Assembly (NCBI RefSeq): GCF_026898135.2
Contig: NZ_CP114035.2
Coordinates: forward strand, 2,521,501-2,585,500
DNA: 64,000 nucleotides
Source of the DNA: Pseudomonas fortuita
GTDB lineage: Bacteria; Pseudomonadota; Gammaproteobacteria; Pseudomonadales; Pseudomonadaceae
Direction: 5' to 3'
This document shows, in pieces, positions 35,295-42,825 of this stretch; within the stretch, counting starts at the first letter, position 1, and each line of letters starts with the position of its first letter. The notes below the pieces were generated by a model, which saw only the letters and a program-made list of their open reading frames with translations, searched no databases and was not told the DNA's origin. A program made the position numbers and the translations under genes.

Positions 35295-36124
35295 GGGCGT
35301 ACTCCTGCCTGATCGAGCAGTGCCTGAGCGGTACCGCGTTCGGCCAGCAACTCGGTGAACGCCGGCAGGTTGCCGTCACGCTCGATCAACGTCGGGCGCG
35401 GGCCGATGCGGGTGATCAACTGCTGGTACAAGGCCCAGACCGGTGCGGCGATGGCGGCGTCATGGGAGTCGATCAGCAGGCTGGCCCGGGCGTCGTGGCT
35501 GTGGCCAGCCAGGTGTATTTCAGTGATGGCCTGGGCCGGGAACCTCGCCAGGTAGGCTGAAGCGTCGAACCCGAGGTTGTGGGCGCTGACGTGCACGTTG
35601 TTGACGTCCAGCAACAGGCCACAGCCCGTGCGCCGCGTCAGTTCGGCCAGAAAGTCGATTTCGTCCCAGTCGTGCCCTTCCATGGGCAGGTAGTGGCTGG
35701 GGTTTTCCAGCGAGATGCTGCGCCCCAGCGCATCTTGTGTGCGCTGTACATTGTCGCTGATACGGACCAAGGCCTCGTCGCTGCGGGGGAAGGGCAGCAG
35801 GTCGGGGAGGTATTGCCCGTTCCAGCTTGACCATGCCAGGTGCTCCGAGACCATCGCCGGCTGCACCTGGTCGACAAGTGCCCGCAGGCGGCGCAGGTGT
35901 GTGTCATCCGGCGCGGCGTCCGCCGCGAGCGACAGCGCAACACCGTGCAGCGACAGCGGATGGTGTTCGGCTATGCGCTGTAGCCAGGCCATGCGTGGGC
36001 CGCCGAGCATGTAGTTTTCCGGGTGTACTTCGAACCACAGCCCATGGGCCCGGCACGCCCAGGCCTCGGCATAGTGGTCAGCCTTCAGCCCAAGCCCGGC
36101 ACCTGAAAGGTAAGTCCCGTTCAT
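35291..36124 (-). CDS. bufB: BufB-like multinuclear-iron oxidase (DUF692)
   Basis: A 277-residue DUF692 TIM-barrel enzyme of the MbnB/BufB family. Metal ligands are visible in series: [64 protein letters not shown] and IDSHDAAI. Family members carry an iron cluster and convert Cys of precursor peptides to heterocycles; here the substrate should be BufA encoded directly upstream. The length is normal. Confidence 0.9.
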   Translation of the reverse strand: MNGTYLSGAGLGLKADHYAEAWACRAHGLWFEVHPENYMLGGPRMAWLQRIAEHHPLSLHGVALSLAADAAPDDTHLRRLRALVDQVQPAMVSEHLAWSSWNGQYLPDLLPFPRSDEALVRISDNVQRTQDALGRSISLENPSHYLPMEGHDWDEIDFLAELTRRTGCGLLLDVNNVHVSAHNLGFDASAYLARFPAQAITEIHLAGHSHDARASLLIDSHDAAIAAPVWALYQQLITRIGPRPTLIERDGNLPAFTELLAERGTAQALLDQAGVRP

Positions 36125-36140
36125 GATCGGCGGCCTGTGC

Positions 36141-36428
36141 TCAGGACTTGAGCGGGGTCAGTGAGCCCATGCCGTTGGGCGTCTTGATGGAGGTGCAGGT
36201 ACCTGCGGGAACGTTCTTCCAGTGCATGCCGTCGTAGTCCATCTTGGCACTGCCAGCGCAGCTGGTGCCGGCGCCGGCCTTGCAGTCGTTCTTGCCAGCC
36301 ATGGCGACGCCGTAGCATTTTTCCATGGCGGCACCGGTGGTGGCTGGTTTGGTCGCATCGGCAGCCTGGGAAATACCGGCCAGCGAAGCCAGGGCGAGCG
36401 CGGCAGTGGCGAGGGCGAGGGTTTTCAT
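36141..36428 (-). CDS. bufA: Bufferin precursor BufA (DUF2282), secreted copper-binding RiPP
   Basis: A 95-residue precursor with signal peptide ([18 protein letters not shown], cleavage near SQAAD) and core cysteines at 38, 49, 57 and 78 in [21 protein letters not shown] and VPAGTCTSI, the DUF2282/bufferin pattern. In Caulobacter such peptides have Cys converted to thiooxazoles and bind copper in the periplasm. First gene of bufA-bufB-bufC-doxX and divergent from a SigF/NrsF pair. Confidence 0.9.
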   Translation of the reverse strand: MKTLALATAALALASLAGISQAADATKPATTGAAMEKCYGVAMAGKNDCKAGAGTSCAGSAKMDYDGMHWKNVPAGTCTSIKTPNGMGSLTPLKS

Positions 36429-36482
36429 GATGTATCTCCGGGAAGTGGGGCCGTGGTGGTTTACCGGCGGCTCATGGAGTAG

Positions 36483-36508
36483 TTCGCAGCCTGGGTTGAA
36501 CGGGTTAC
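36483..36508 (-). promoter_or_regulatory. SigF-type promoter of the buf operon
   Basis: Read on the minus strand: GTAACC (36508-36503), 16 bases, CGAA (36486-36483). This equals the Caulobacter SigF motif GTAACC-N16-CGAA as I recall it. Transcription would begin about 50 bases before bufA, leaving a normal 5' leader. Confidence 0.75.
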
Positions 36509-36596
36509 AGCAGCTGCAAAATTTTTTTCCGGCGGTGCGTCAGTCGCCTACCGTATGAAGGCGACACGGGTTGAATGGAAAACTTTCACGCTCGAT

Positions 36597-36622
36597 GTAA
36601 CCGGGGAGGCTGATGGCACGAA
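36597..36622 (+). promoter_or_regulatory. Second SigF-type motif, overlapping the start of the sigma factor gene
   Basis: GTAACC at 36597-36602, 16 bases, CGAA at 36619-36622 on the plus strand, the same motif and spacing as in front of bufA. The -10 part lies inside codons 3-4 of the annotated frame, so if it is used as a promoter the message starts inside that frame. Confidence 0.55.
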
Positions 36623-37197
36623 CTAATACTCAGCAGGCGCTCAGCGCGCGCGAGGCCCAGTTGCAGGCTTTGCTGCTACAGGGGCTGGCGGGGGACGCGG
36701 CGGCCTATCGGGCGTTCCTGGCGGCGCTGGCGACGCATGTGCGTGGCTTTCTGCTGCGGCGGCTGTGGCAACGCCCCGCTGATGTCGAAGATTTGCTGCA
36801 AGAGGTGTTGCTGGCGGTGCACAACGCCCGCCATACCTACGAGGCACAGCAACCGTTGACCGCCTGGGTGCAGGCCATTGCCCGCTACAAGCTGGCGGAC
36901 CACTATCGCAGCTACGCTCGCCACGGTGCGTTGCACGAGGAGCTGAACGATGAAAGTGATCTGTTCGCGCCCGGCGAGGAGGAAGTGGCCCAGGCGACAC
37001 GTGACCTGGGCAAGCTCCTGGAGCGATTGCCAGCGCGCCAGCGGCTGCCCATCGTCCATGTCAAACTGGACGGGATGTCGGTGGAAGAGACCGCGCGCAT
37101 GACCGGTCTTTCCAGTTCGGCGGTGAAAGTGGGCATCCACCGGGGCCTCAAGGCACTGGCCAAACTGATTGGAGGCAAGGGCAAAAATGAAGACTGA
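36613..37197 (+). CDS. sigF: ECF sigma factor, SigF type
   Basis: A 194-residue ECF sigma factor (from ATG 36613). Region 2 is RPADVEDLLQEVLLAVHNAR and TAWVQAIARYKLADHYRS; region 4 is MSVEETARMTGLSSSAVKVG with HRGLKALAKL. GGGGAGG precedes the ATG, but only 3 bases away. A SigF-type promoter motif crosses this start, so a downstream start such as TTG 36661 (GAGG 5 bases before it) must be considered. Gene order and anti-sigma partner equal Caulobacter sigF-nrsF, which responds to heavy metals and drives buf operons. Confidence 0.88.
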   Translation: MARTNTQQALSAREAQLQALLLQGLAGDAAAYRAFLAALATHVRGFLLRRLWQRPADVEDLLQEVLLAVHNARHTYEAQQPLTAWVQAIARYKLADHYRSYARHGALHEELNDESDLFAPGEEEVAQATRDLGKLLERLPARQRLPIVHVKLDGMSVEETARMTGLSSSAVKVGIHRGLKALAKLIGGKGKNED

Positions 37198-37828
37198 TGA
37201 CTTGATTGCCCTGCTGGCGGCCGGGGAAGGGCCGGTGAGCCGTCACGCACCGGCGCGGCGCTTGGTGCTGGCGCTGGTGGGCGGCGGATTGGGCGCGGTA
37301 CTGCTGACGGTGGCCATTTTCGGCGTGCGCGGTGACCTGGCGCAGGTGGCGCACACCCCGCTGTTCTGGGCCAAGCTGGCCTTGCCCGGCAGCCTGGCGC
37401 TGCTGGCACTGTTGCTGACTCAGCGGCTGGTCAGGCCGGGGGTGAACGGGGGGCGGCTGTGGGGCCTTATGGGGCTGCCGCTGCTGCTGGTCTGGCTGGG
37501 TGCGGCGGTGAGCCTGCTGGGCGCGCCGGTGGATGCCCGGGCGGACCTGCTGCTCGGGCGCACCTGGCGCACCTGCCCGCTGAACATTACCTTGCTTTCG
37601 GTACCCACCTTCATCACCGTGTTCTGGGCAATGCGCGGCCTGGCACCCACCCGCCTGCGACTGGCGGGTGCTGCAGGAGGCTTGCTTGCGGGTGCCACCG
37701 CAACGTTGGCTTATTGCCTGCATTGCCCGGAGATGGCTGTGCCGTTCTGGGGGCTCTGGTACGTACTGGGTTTGCTGGTGCCGACGGCCTTGGGGGCGGC
37801 GCTAGGGCCACGTTTTCTGCGCTGGTGA
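37187..37828 (+). CDS. nrsF: NrsF-type anti-sigma factor (DUF1109)
   Basis: A 213-residue DUF1109 membrane protein with six hydrophobic segments. It is predicted to hold SigF at the inner membrane and release it on metal stress. Cysteines C130 (TWRTCPLNITLL) and C180 (YCLHCPEMAVPFWG) match the pair shown to be important in Caulobacter NrsF (about 131 and 181). C177 is an extra. The start at ATG 37187 overlaps sigF by 11 bases; GGAGG lies 11 bases upstream. Confidence 0.9.
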   Translation: MKTDDLIALLAAGEGPVSRHAPARRLVLALVGGGLGAVLLTVAIFGVRGDLAQVAHTPLFWAKLALPGSLALLALLLTQRLVRPGVNGGRLWGLMGLPLLLVWLGAAVSLLGAPVDARADLLLGRTWRTCPLNITLLSVPTFITVFWAMRGLAPTRLRLAGAAGGLLAGATATLAYCLHCPEMAVPFWGLWYVLGLLVPTALGAALGPRFLRW

Positions 37829-37895
37829 TACCGGTTTTTCGACGCTGGGCCTGCTGGGGTACCGCGTACAGACGTGCTTGCGCCATGGTGGTTTC

Positions 37896-38714
37896 TCAGT
37901 CAGCCTTGACTGGTTTGAGTTCAGCGATGGCATAGCTGCCCGCGGACCCCAGTTCGAGCGCACTCAGTGCTGGCATGTCGAGGATCTCCACCAGCCGCCC
38001 CCGCAGGTTGACGATACCCAGCCCGCGCAAGTGAGCGACCGAGCGGCATATGGTTTCCAGGCGTAGCCCGAGGTAGGAGGCGATGTCTTCGCGAGACATG
38101 CACAACATGAAACCGTTGGATGAATACCCGCGGCTGACGAAGCGGCGGGAAAGACCGAGCAGGAAACTGGCAAGCCGCTGTTCGGCAGAGAGGTTGCAGA
38201 GCATCAGCACGCGCTCATGCTCGCGGATGATTTCCCTGCTCATCAGGCGGTTCAAGCTCTGTTGCAGCGGGGGAAACTCACGCGCCACGGCTTGCAGACG
38301 ATGATAGGGCACCGGGCACACTTCGCTGTCTTCCAGGGCGATGGCATCACAGACATGAAGCTCGGTGGCGATGGCATCGAGCCCGAGGACGTCCCCCGGC
38401 ATCCAGAAATTGATGATCACACCCTGGCCTTCGGCGTTGTTGAGGTTCGTCTTGAAGCTGCCTGAGTACACCGAGTACAGGTGACTCAAGGGCACATTTG
38501 CGTTGAACAGCGCAGCCCCCTTTCTCACCCGGATGCGAGAGCCGATCAGGGTGCCGAGGTAACGGTTGTCGTGCAGGGGCAGACCCGTGGGCAAGCACAA
38601 GTCGTTGACCCGGCACTCATTGCATCGGTATGCCAGGCGTTTCAAATGAAGGGGCAGCGGTTCGCGCGCTGGCACAGGCTGCTCGAGCAGTGGAAAGTCG
38701 GTCAGGCCCGACAT
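37896..38714 (-). CDS. FNR/ANR-family oxygen-sensing transcriptional regulator
   Basis: A 272-residue Crp/Fnr regulator with the full 4Fe-4S ligand set: C31, C34 and C40 in YRCNECRVNDLC, and C122 in ELHVCDAIAL, as in E. coli FNR (20, 23, 29, 122). The recognition helix is MSREDIASYLGLRLETICRS, of the FNR E--SR class. P. putida carries three FNR paralogues; this is one of them. AAGGAGG lies 6 bases before the ATG. It converges on nrsF. Several FNR-type boxes lie in the following 5 kb. Confidence 0.9.
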   Translation of the reverse strand: MSGLTDFPLLEQPVPAREPLPLHLKRLAYRCNECRVNDLCLPTGLPLHDNRYLGTLIGSRIRVRKGAALFNANVPLSHLYSVYSGSFKTNLNNAEGQGVIINFWMPGDVLGLDAIATELHVCDAIALEDSEVCPVPYHRLQAVAREFPPLQQSLNRLMSREIIREHERVLMLCNLSAEQRLASFLLGLSRRFVSRGYSSNGFMLCMSREDIASYLGLRLETICRSVAHLRGLGIVNLRGRLVEILDMPALSALELGSAGSYAIAELKPVKAD

Positions 38715-38715
38715 T

Positions 38716-38853
38716 TCATGCCTCCTTCGAAGGGCGGAGTGCTGCGGTGGTAATCGTGTTCAGCAAATGAGGCGCGTTCAGCCGGGCGCTCAGCACGCTC
38801 ACGAACTGCTTGGCTTCAGACGGGGTTCGGAAACTCACTCGCCAGTCGTCCAT
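38716..38853 (-). CDS. Small protein between truncated alcohol dehydrogenase and FNR gene
   Basis: A 45-residue frame (MDDWRVSFRTPSEAKQFVSV; then LSARLNAPHLLNT) in another frame than the upstream dehydrogenase, starting inside its last codons. Its GGAGGCATGA end overlaps the ribosome site of the FNR gene. No family is recognised. It may be a real small gene or the remnant left by the event that truncated the dehydrogenase. Confidence 0.4.
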   Translation of the reverse strand: MDDWRVSFRTPSEAKQFVSVLSARLNAPHLLNTITTAALRPSKEA

Positions 38854-39722
38854 GTGTACCCACCAGCGGTGGGAATTCGCAGGTCGGTGCTGTATACGCC
38901 CAGGCTGGACAACGTACCCCCGGGGCGCAGCACGCGCAGCGCCGATTCGAACGTGGTCTGGGTGCCCAGGGCTTCGATGGCCACATCCACGCCACGGCCA
39001 TCGGTCAGCGCCATGATGCGTTCCACCACATTGCCTTGCTTGAAGTCGACCACGTGCGACGCACCCATTTCGCGTGCCACACGCATGCGGGCCGGCACGC
39101 TGTCCACGCCGATGAGGGTGGTGGCGCCCAGCATTTTGGCACCGGCGACTGCGCACAGGCCAATCGGGCCCAAGGCGAATACGGCGACGGTATCGCCGAT
39201 CGTCACTGCGCCACGTTCTGCACCGGAAAAACCGGTGGACATGATATCGGGACACATCAGCACGTGTTCGTCACTGAGCCCGTCAGGAATGGGGGAGAGG
39301 TTGGCCATTGCGTCCGGTACCCGAACGTATTCCGCCTGGCAACCGTCGATGACATTGCCGAGCTTCCAGCCACCGATGGCCTTGAAGCCATGCACGGTAT
39401 CGGCGCCGTCCTGGGCGCCGCAGCCGCACAGGCAGGCATTGCTGTGGCCGCTGGGGGTGATGGCGCCGGCGATGACGCGTTGCCCTTCATGAAAGCCCCG
39501 AACCTCTGAACCCAGTCTTTCGATGACACCCACTGGCTCATGGCCGACGGTGAGCCCTTTTGCCACTGGATACTCGCCACGCAGGATATGCACATCAGTG
39601 CCACAGATTGTCGTGGTGCTGATGCGCACCAGCGCATCCAAAGGGCCGATCTCGGGGATGGGCTTGTCGTCCAGCACGATGCGGTTCTTTTCGACGAAAA
39701 TAGCCGCTTTCATGAGCGCCAT
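38835..39722 (-). CDS. Zinc alcohol dehydrogenase, C-terminally truncated
   Basis: A 295-residue NAD-dependent zinc alcohol dehydrogenase. N-domain zinc ligands: ICGTDVHILRG and VGHEPVGVIERLG; structural-zinc-loop region CLCGCGAQDG is modified; cofactor loop FALGPIGLCAVAGAKMLG. The family is normally about 345-350 residues; this one stops after DLRIPTAGGYTWTTGE, so the last 50 residues are missing and it may be non-functional. GGAGG lies 6 bases before ATG 39722. Two ANR boxes lie upstream in the divergent region with the usp gene. Confidence 0.78.
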   Translation of the reverse strand: MALMKAAIFVEKNRIVLDDKPIPEIGPLDALVRISTTTICGTDVHILRGEYPVAKGLTVGHEPVGVIERLGSEVRGFHEGQRVIAGAITPSGHSNACLCGCGAQDGADTVHGFKAIGGWKLGNVIDGCQAEYVRVPDAMANLSPIPDGLSDEHVLMCPDIMSTGFSGAERGAVTIGDTVAVFALGPIGLCAVAGAKMLGATTLIGVDSVPARMRVAREMGASHVVDFKQGNVVERIMALTDGRGVDVAIEALGTQTTFESALRVLRPGGTLSSLGVYSTDLRIPTAGGYTWTTGE

Positions 39723-39790
39723 GGCTAGCCTCCGGGGCATCGCTGATTTTTGTTGGCAACTACAGCCTGCGCCCAAAAAGCGCAAAAGTC

Positions 39791-39804
39791 TTGATTCGCG
39801 TCAA
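39791..39804. promoter_or_regulatory. ANR/FNR box (one mismatch)
   Basis: TTGAT-TCGC-GTCAA matches the ANR consensus TTGAT-N4-ATCAA with one mismatch. It lies 69 bp upstream of the alcohol dehydrogenase start. Confidence 0.65.
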
Positions 39805-39848
39805 TGGCGCGGCACGCGGCGGTAGCCGTTGGTCAGTGCCCTGGGCTT

Positions 39849-39862
39849 TTGATAAACATCAA
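39849..39862. promoter_or_regulatory. Perfect ANR/FNR box before the usp gene
   Basis: TTGAT-AAAC-ATCAA matches the ANR consensus exactly and lies 60 bp upstream of the universal stress protein start at 39922. Confidence 0.8.
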
Positions 39863-39921
39863 ACCGGGCAAACGCACCTGGCAGATCATCGAGGTACTCA
39901 TCGAGCCCGCAGAGGTGTGCC

Positions 39922-40848
39922 ATGACCAACCCGCAAAGACTTCTTCTCATTGCTTCGCCCTTGATGCGCCGCACACCGGTCTATGACCGTGCAGCTGCGC
40001 TGGCCAAAGCCAAGGGCATGCCATTGCACATCGTCGCCTTCGACTACCTGGAGGGTCTTGCCACGGCCGGCCTGGTCAACGAACAGGCCTTGGCGGTCGT
40101 GCGGGAGGGTTATGTGCAGCAACACCGTGAATGGCTGGAAACCCAGGCATTGTCGATGCGCCGCAACGGCGTGACGGTGACCATCGAGGTGTTGTGGGTG
40201 CAGCGCCCGCTGGACGAGATCCAGGTGCACCTGCGTGAGCAGCCGTTCGCCATGCTGATCAAGGGGCTTGAGCATGAGCCATGGTGGATGCGGGCAATGT
40301 TCACCTCGCTCGACGTCCAGTTGTTGCGCGACACCCGTTTTCCGTTGCACCTGGTCCACAACGCCAGCAATGCCCTGCCGCGCCGGATATTGGCAGCAGT
40401 TGACCTGTCGCGCCCGGAGGATCAGTTCGAAGGCTTCAACGACCACATCATCAGTGAAGCGCTCAAGCTGGCCTTGCAATGCAACGCCCAGATCGAGCTG
40501 CTGTATGCCTATGACATGGGCGCCATGTACCTGAATGCCGAAGACAACCGGGAACATTCGTTCCTGTTTGATTCCAACCTGTCACGCACACTGCACGAGG
40601 CCCAGGCCGACGCCTTCCAGGCATTGGCCGAACGTAACGGGATCCCCGCCGAGCACCGCCACATGCGGATGGGGGACCCGACCAAGGTGCTCGCGCTGTT
40701 CATGGACAGCAATGACATCGATGTGCTGGTGATGGGGAGCTACCACCATCACGGCATCGGCTGGTTCATCGGCAGTACGGCCGAGCGGATCCTGCATCGG
40801 CTCAGCAGCAGTGTGCTGGTGATCTCGCCCGAGCATTCGCAAGGTTGA
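39922..40848 (+). CDS. Tandem universal stress protein (UspE-like)
   Basis: A 308-residue protein of two Usp domains (N-domain QRLLLIASPLMRRTPVYDRA; C-domain PRRILAAVDLSRPEDQFEGF). The C-domain has the ATP-type loop MGSYHHHGIGWFIGSTAERI. Such proteins help survival in oxygen limitation in pseudomonads, and a perfect ANR box precedes the gene. The start has AGGTGTGCC nearby. It ends at a small hairpin. Confidence 0.9.
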   Translation: MTNPQRLLLIASPLMRRTPVYDRAAALAKAKGMPLHIVAFDYLEGLATAGLVNEQALAVVREGYVQQHREWLETQALSMRRNGVTVTIEVLWVQRPLDEIQVHLREQPFAMLIKGLEHEPWWMRAMFTSLDVQLLRDTRFPLHLVHNASNALPRRILAAVDLSRPEDQFEGFNDHIISEALKLALQCNAQIELLYAYDMGAMYLNAEDNREHSFLFDSNLSRTLHEAQADAFQALAERNGIPAEHRHMRMGDPTKVLALFMDSNDIDVLVMGSYHHHGIGWFIGSTAERILHRLSSSVLVISPEHSQG

Positions 40849-40855
40849 AGTACGA

Positions 40856-40871
40856 GGCCCGCAAGGGCCTT
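40856..40871 (+). terminator. Short intrinsic terminator after usp
   Basis: AGGCCC-GCAA-GGGCCT followed by TGTTT, located 7 bases after the usp stop and just before the converging GNAT stop. Confidence 0.55.
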
Positions 40872-40874
40872 GTT

Positions 40875-41423
40875 TCAGGCGCGCAGGTCAAGTTCATGGA
40901 GGATTTCGCTGACATCGCCGCCCAGGTAACGGGCGGTGAACCCCAGCGCCTTGGTCAGCCGGTGCATGGCGTAATTGCCAGACAGGTCCCTGGACACCAT
41001 GCCCTGGTAACCATTGCGCCGAGCCGCTGCTATCAGGTGCTGCAGCAACAGCTTGGCCAGCCCTTTGCGCTGCCATTGCTCGCCAACAGCGACGGCGCAT
41101 TCGCAATTGTGGCTACCCGGGATCGCCGCATAGCGGCTTACGCCAAGCTGATGCAGCTGGCCGTTTTCATGGGCCAGCGCGACATACGCCATGCGCTGGT
41201 GGCTGTCGATCGGCATCAACTGCGTATCCAGGCTGGGCAAGCCACCGCTGAGCCCGGCGATAAAGCGAAAGCGCCGGGCCTCGTAGGTAATTGTGCTCAC
41301 AAAGCGTCTGTCCCGTTCATGATCGTCAGCGCGCAATGGGCGAATCAGCACAGCTGTGCCGTCAGCAAGGGTGTCTATCCAGTACTCGCTATTGCCTGGG
41401 TCTTGGAACAGCTGCTTGTTCAT
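40875..41423 (-). CDS. GNAT-family N-acetyltransferase
   Basis: A 182-residue GNAT protein with the acetyl-CoA loop VGEQWQRKGLAKLLLQHLI and substrate-strand segment QRMAYVALAHENGQLHQLGV. The N-terminus WIDTLADGTAVLIRPLRADD is that of acetyltransferases linked to acetyl-CoA synthetase/stress control (Pat-like single-domain type). GGAGG lies 4 bases before the ATG at 41423. A weak ANR-like box lies upstream. It resembles the second GNAT protein at 41907. Confidence 0.85.
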   Translation of the reverse strand: MNKQLFQDPGNSEYWIDTLADGTAVLIRPLRADDHERDRRFVSTITYEARRFRFIAGLSGGLPSLDTQLMPIDSHQRMAYVALAHENGQLHQLGVSRYAAIPGSHNCECAVAVGEQWQRKGLAKLLLQHLIAAARRNGYQGMVSRDLSGNYAMHRLTKALGFTARYLGGDVSEILHELDLRA

Positions 41424-41487
41424 GGGGCCTCCAGAGGGCGTGATCAACGTGGCTGTACTGGTTGTACCGTGAGGCGTCGGTCCGGTT

Positions 41488-41501
41488 CTGACATTGATCA
41501 A
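41488..41501. promoter_or_regulatory. Degenerate ANR-like box
   Basis: CTGAC-ATTG-ATCAA has eight of ten consensus positions of TTGAT-N4-ATCAA and lies between the GNAT start (41423) and the usp relic (41518). Confidence 0.35.
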
Positions 41502-41517
41502 GTTAGTGGGCGGCTGA

Positions 41518-41756
41518 TGACTTTCTGATCTGCAACAAACCCGACATCGACCCACACTCGGCGGCCTTGCGCAGGCACATGCCGGCGGCGCGGCGGTGCA
41601 TATCCTTGGGCTGTTCGAACCCCGCGCAGAGCATGTGTTACGCGAGGCAAGGCTGAATGAAGCCGAGGCACAGCGCCAATTTGAGCACTATCGTGAGTAG
41701 CTCGAGGGGTTGACAGCACGGCACCGGGCCAGCGGTACGTGTCTGACTGTGCGCTA
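41518..41756 (+). pseudogene. Decayed universal stress protein gene
   Basis: Translated pieces in two frames match a Usp N-domain: DFLICNKPDIDPHSAALR near 41518, then after a frame change AQAHAGGAAVHILGLFEPRA and LNEAEAQRQFEHYRE, a TAG where Trp is expected, and LEGLTARHRASGTCLTV. The order aligns with the intact usp at 39922. The rest of the gene up to 41906 is not clearly readable, so this is a frameshifted, nonsense-mutated relic. Confidence 0.6.
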
Positions 41757-41906
41757 GCACCGCACCGGAGTTTTTCAAGGACCTGCAAGCTAGGGCAAGG
41801 CTCAACGGCTGGGCAAAAAGGCCCGGGGAGGGGCGACCGCAGCCGATGGGCGGCAGTGTCAGAGGCACCTCGGCCTGCTGCCGGAGGCCACTGCCGCGGC
41901 ATTGCC

Positions 41907-42476
41907 TCAGGCCAGCGAAAGCTGGTGAATCAGCTGGCTTGGGTCATCCGGATCTCTGGCGCTGGTAAACCCCGCTGCCTGAGCCAGCTCGCGCATTGCC
42001 ACATTGGCCGCAGCGTCCATGGAATACATGTGTCGCAGGCCCTGGGCGCGTGCGTGATCGATCAGGTGCTGGAGCAGCAATGTGCCCAAACCGTGGCGCT
42101 GCCAGCTATCGAGCACGGTGACAGCACACTCGCAATCTTCACCACCGGGGCTGGTGGCATAACGGGCAATACCGACTTCCTGCAGTTCGCCGTCGACATG
42201 GGCGAGGGCGACATAGGCCATGTGCTGGTCCTGGTCAACGACCATCAATTGATCCAGCATGGCTTCGCCAGGCTCCTTGAGCTGGCACAGGAAGCGGAAG
42301 TGGCGCGACTGTGGCGACAGGCGTTCAATGAAGTTCCTTTCGCGCTGACGGTCTTTGGGCTGCAAAGGCCTGATCAGCACATGGGTGCCGTTGTCGAGCG
42401 CTTCGATCCAGTGTTCGCCGGCCGTGGCAGGAAATGACGCTGCGGCATGGGGGCGGGGTGTTTCGGCGGATGCCAT
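41907..42476 (-). CDS. GNAT-family N-acetyltransferase (second copy)
   Basis: A 189-residue GNAT protein similar to that at 40875: HWIEALDNGTHVLIRPLQPK, YVALAHVDGELQEVGIARYA and the acetyl-CoA loop LDSWQRHGLGTLLLQHLID. AAGGAGG lies 6 bases before the ATG at 42476. The pair, with a usp relic between, suggests an old usp-GNAT duplication. An FNR-like box lies upstream. Confidence 0.87.
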   Translation of the reverse strand: MASAETPRPHAAASFPATAGEHWIEALDNGTHVLIRPLQPKDRQRERNFIERLSPQSRHFRFLCQLKEPGEAMLDQLMVVDQDQHMAYVALAHVDGELQEVGIARYATSPGGEDCECAVTVLDSWQRHGLGTLLLQHLIDHARAQGLRHMYSMDAAANVAMRELAQAAGFTSARDPDDPSQLIHQLSLA

Positions 42477-42543
42477 GGCAAGCCTCCTTACGTGATGGGG
42501 TGTACACAGGAGGTTCAGTTTCGACGCGTCGCCTTGTGCGCGC

Positions 42544-42557
42544 TTGACAGTTGTCAA
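42544..42557. promoter_or_regulatory. FNR/DNR-like box upstream of GNAT gene
   Basis: TTGAC-AGTT-GTCAA is a symmetric FNR-family site (two symmetric differences from TTGAT-N4-ATCAA), 68 bp before the GNAT start. TTGACA could alternatively be a -35 element. The gap 42477-42825 holds this site and the direct repeats at 42762; nothing else was recognised. Confidence 0.5.
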
Positions 42558-42761
42558 TTACCGGGCTGGTAGGGTCACGCCTCGCTACTTGATCTTCCCG
42601 GACTTCTGCATTTCCAGAAAGGCCGGTAATGGCCATCGCGTCGGTTCTACGCTTGAACAGCACCGGGTCATTGATAAAGGTCAGTCGGTGGCCGCTCTTG
42701 TCGCGCTGGCTTCTGTCTCCAACGATCAGCACGCGCCCTGCGACCAAGGTCGAAGCCCTGA

Positions 42762-42781
42762 CTTCAGATTCCCTTCAGATT
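42762..42781 (+). promoter_or_regulatory. Direct repeat CTTCAGATT x2, likely OmpR-family response-regulator site
   Basis: CTTCAGATT occurs at 42762-42770 and 42773-42781, an 11-bp period, which is the geometry of PmrA/QseB-type response regulators. It is 45 bp upstream of the first gene of the operon that ends with such a regulator (47079). Confidence 0.65.
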
Positions 42782-42825
42782 GACCACTGATACTCACCCC
42801 ATCAAGCCCAAACGGGGGGAGTTTC

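Noticed and set aside
42544..42572. TTGACA at 42544 as a sigma-70 -35 element
   Set aside because: With 17-base spacing the downstream hexamer TGGTAG is a poor -10, and the full TTGAC-N4-GTCAA symmetry fits an FNR-family site better; kept as an alternative only.
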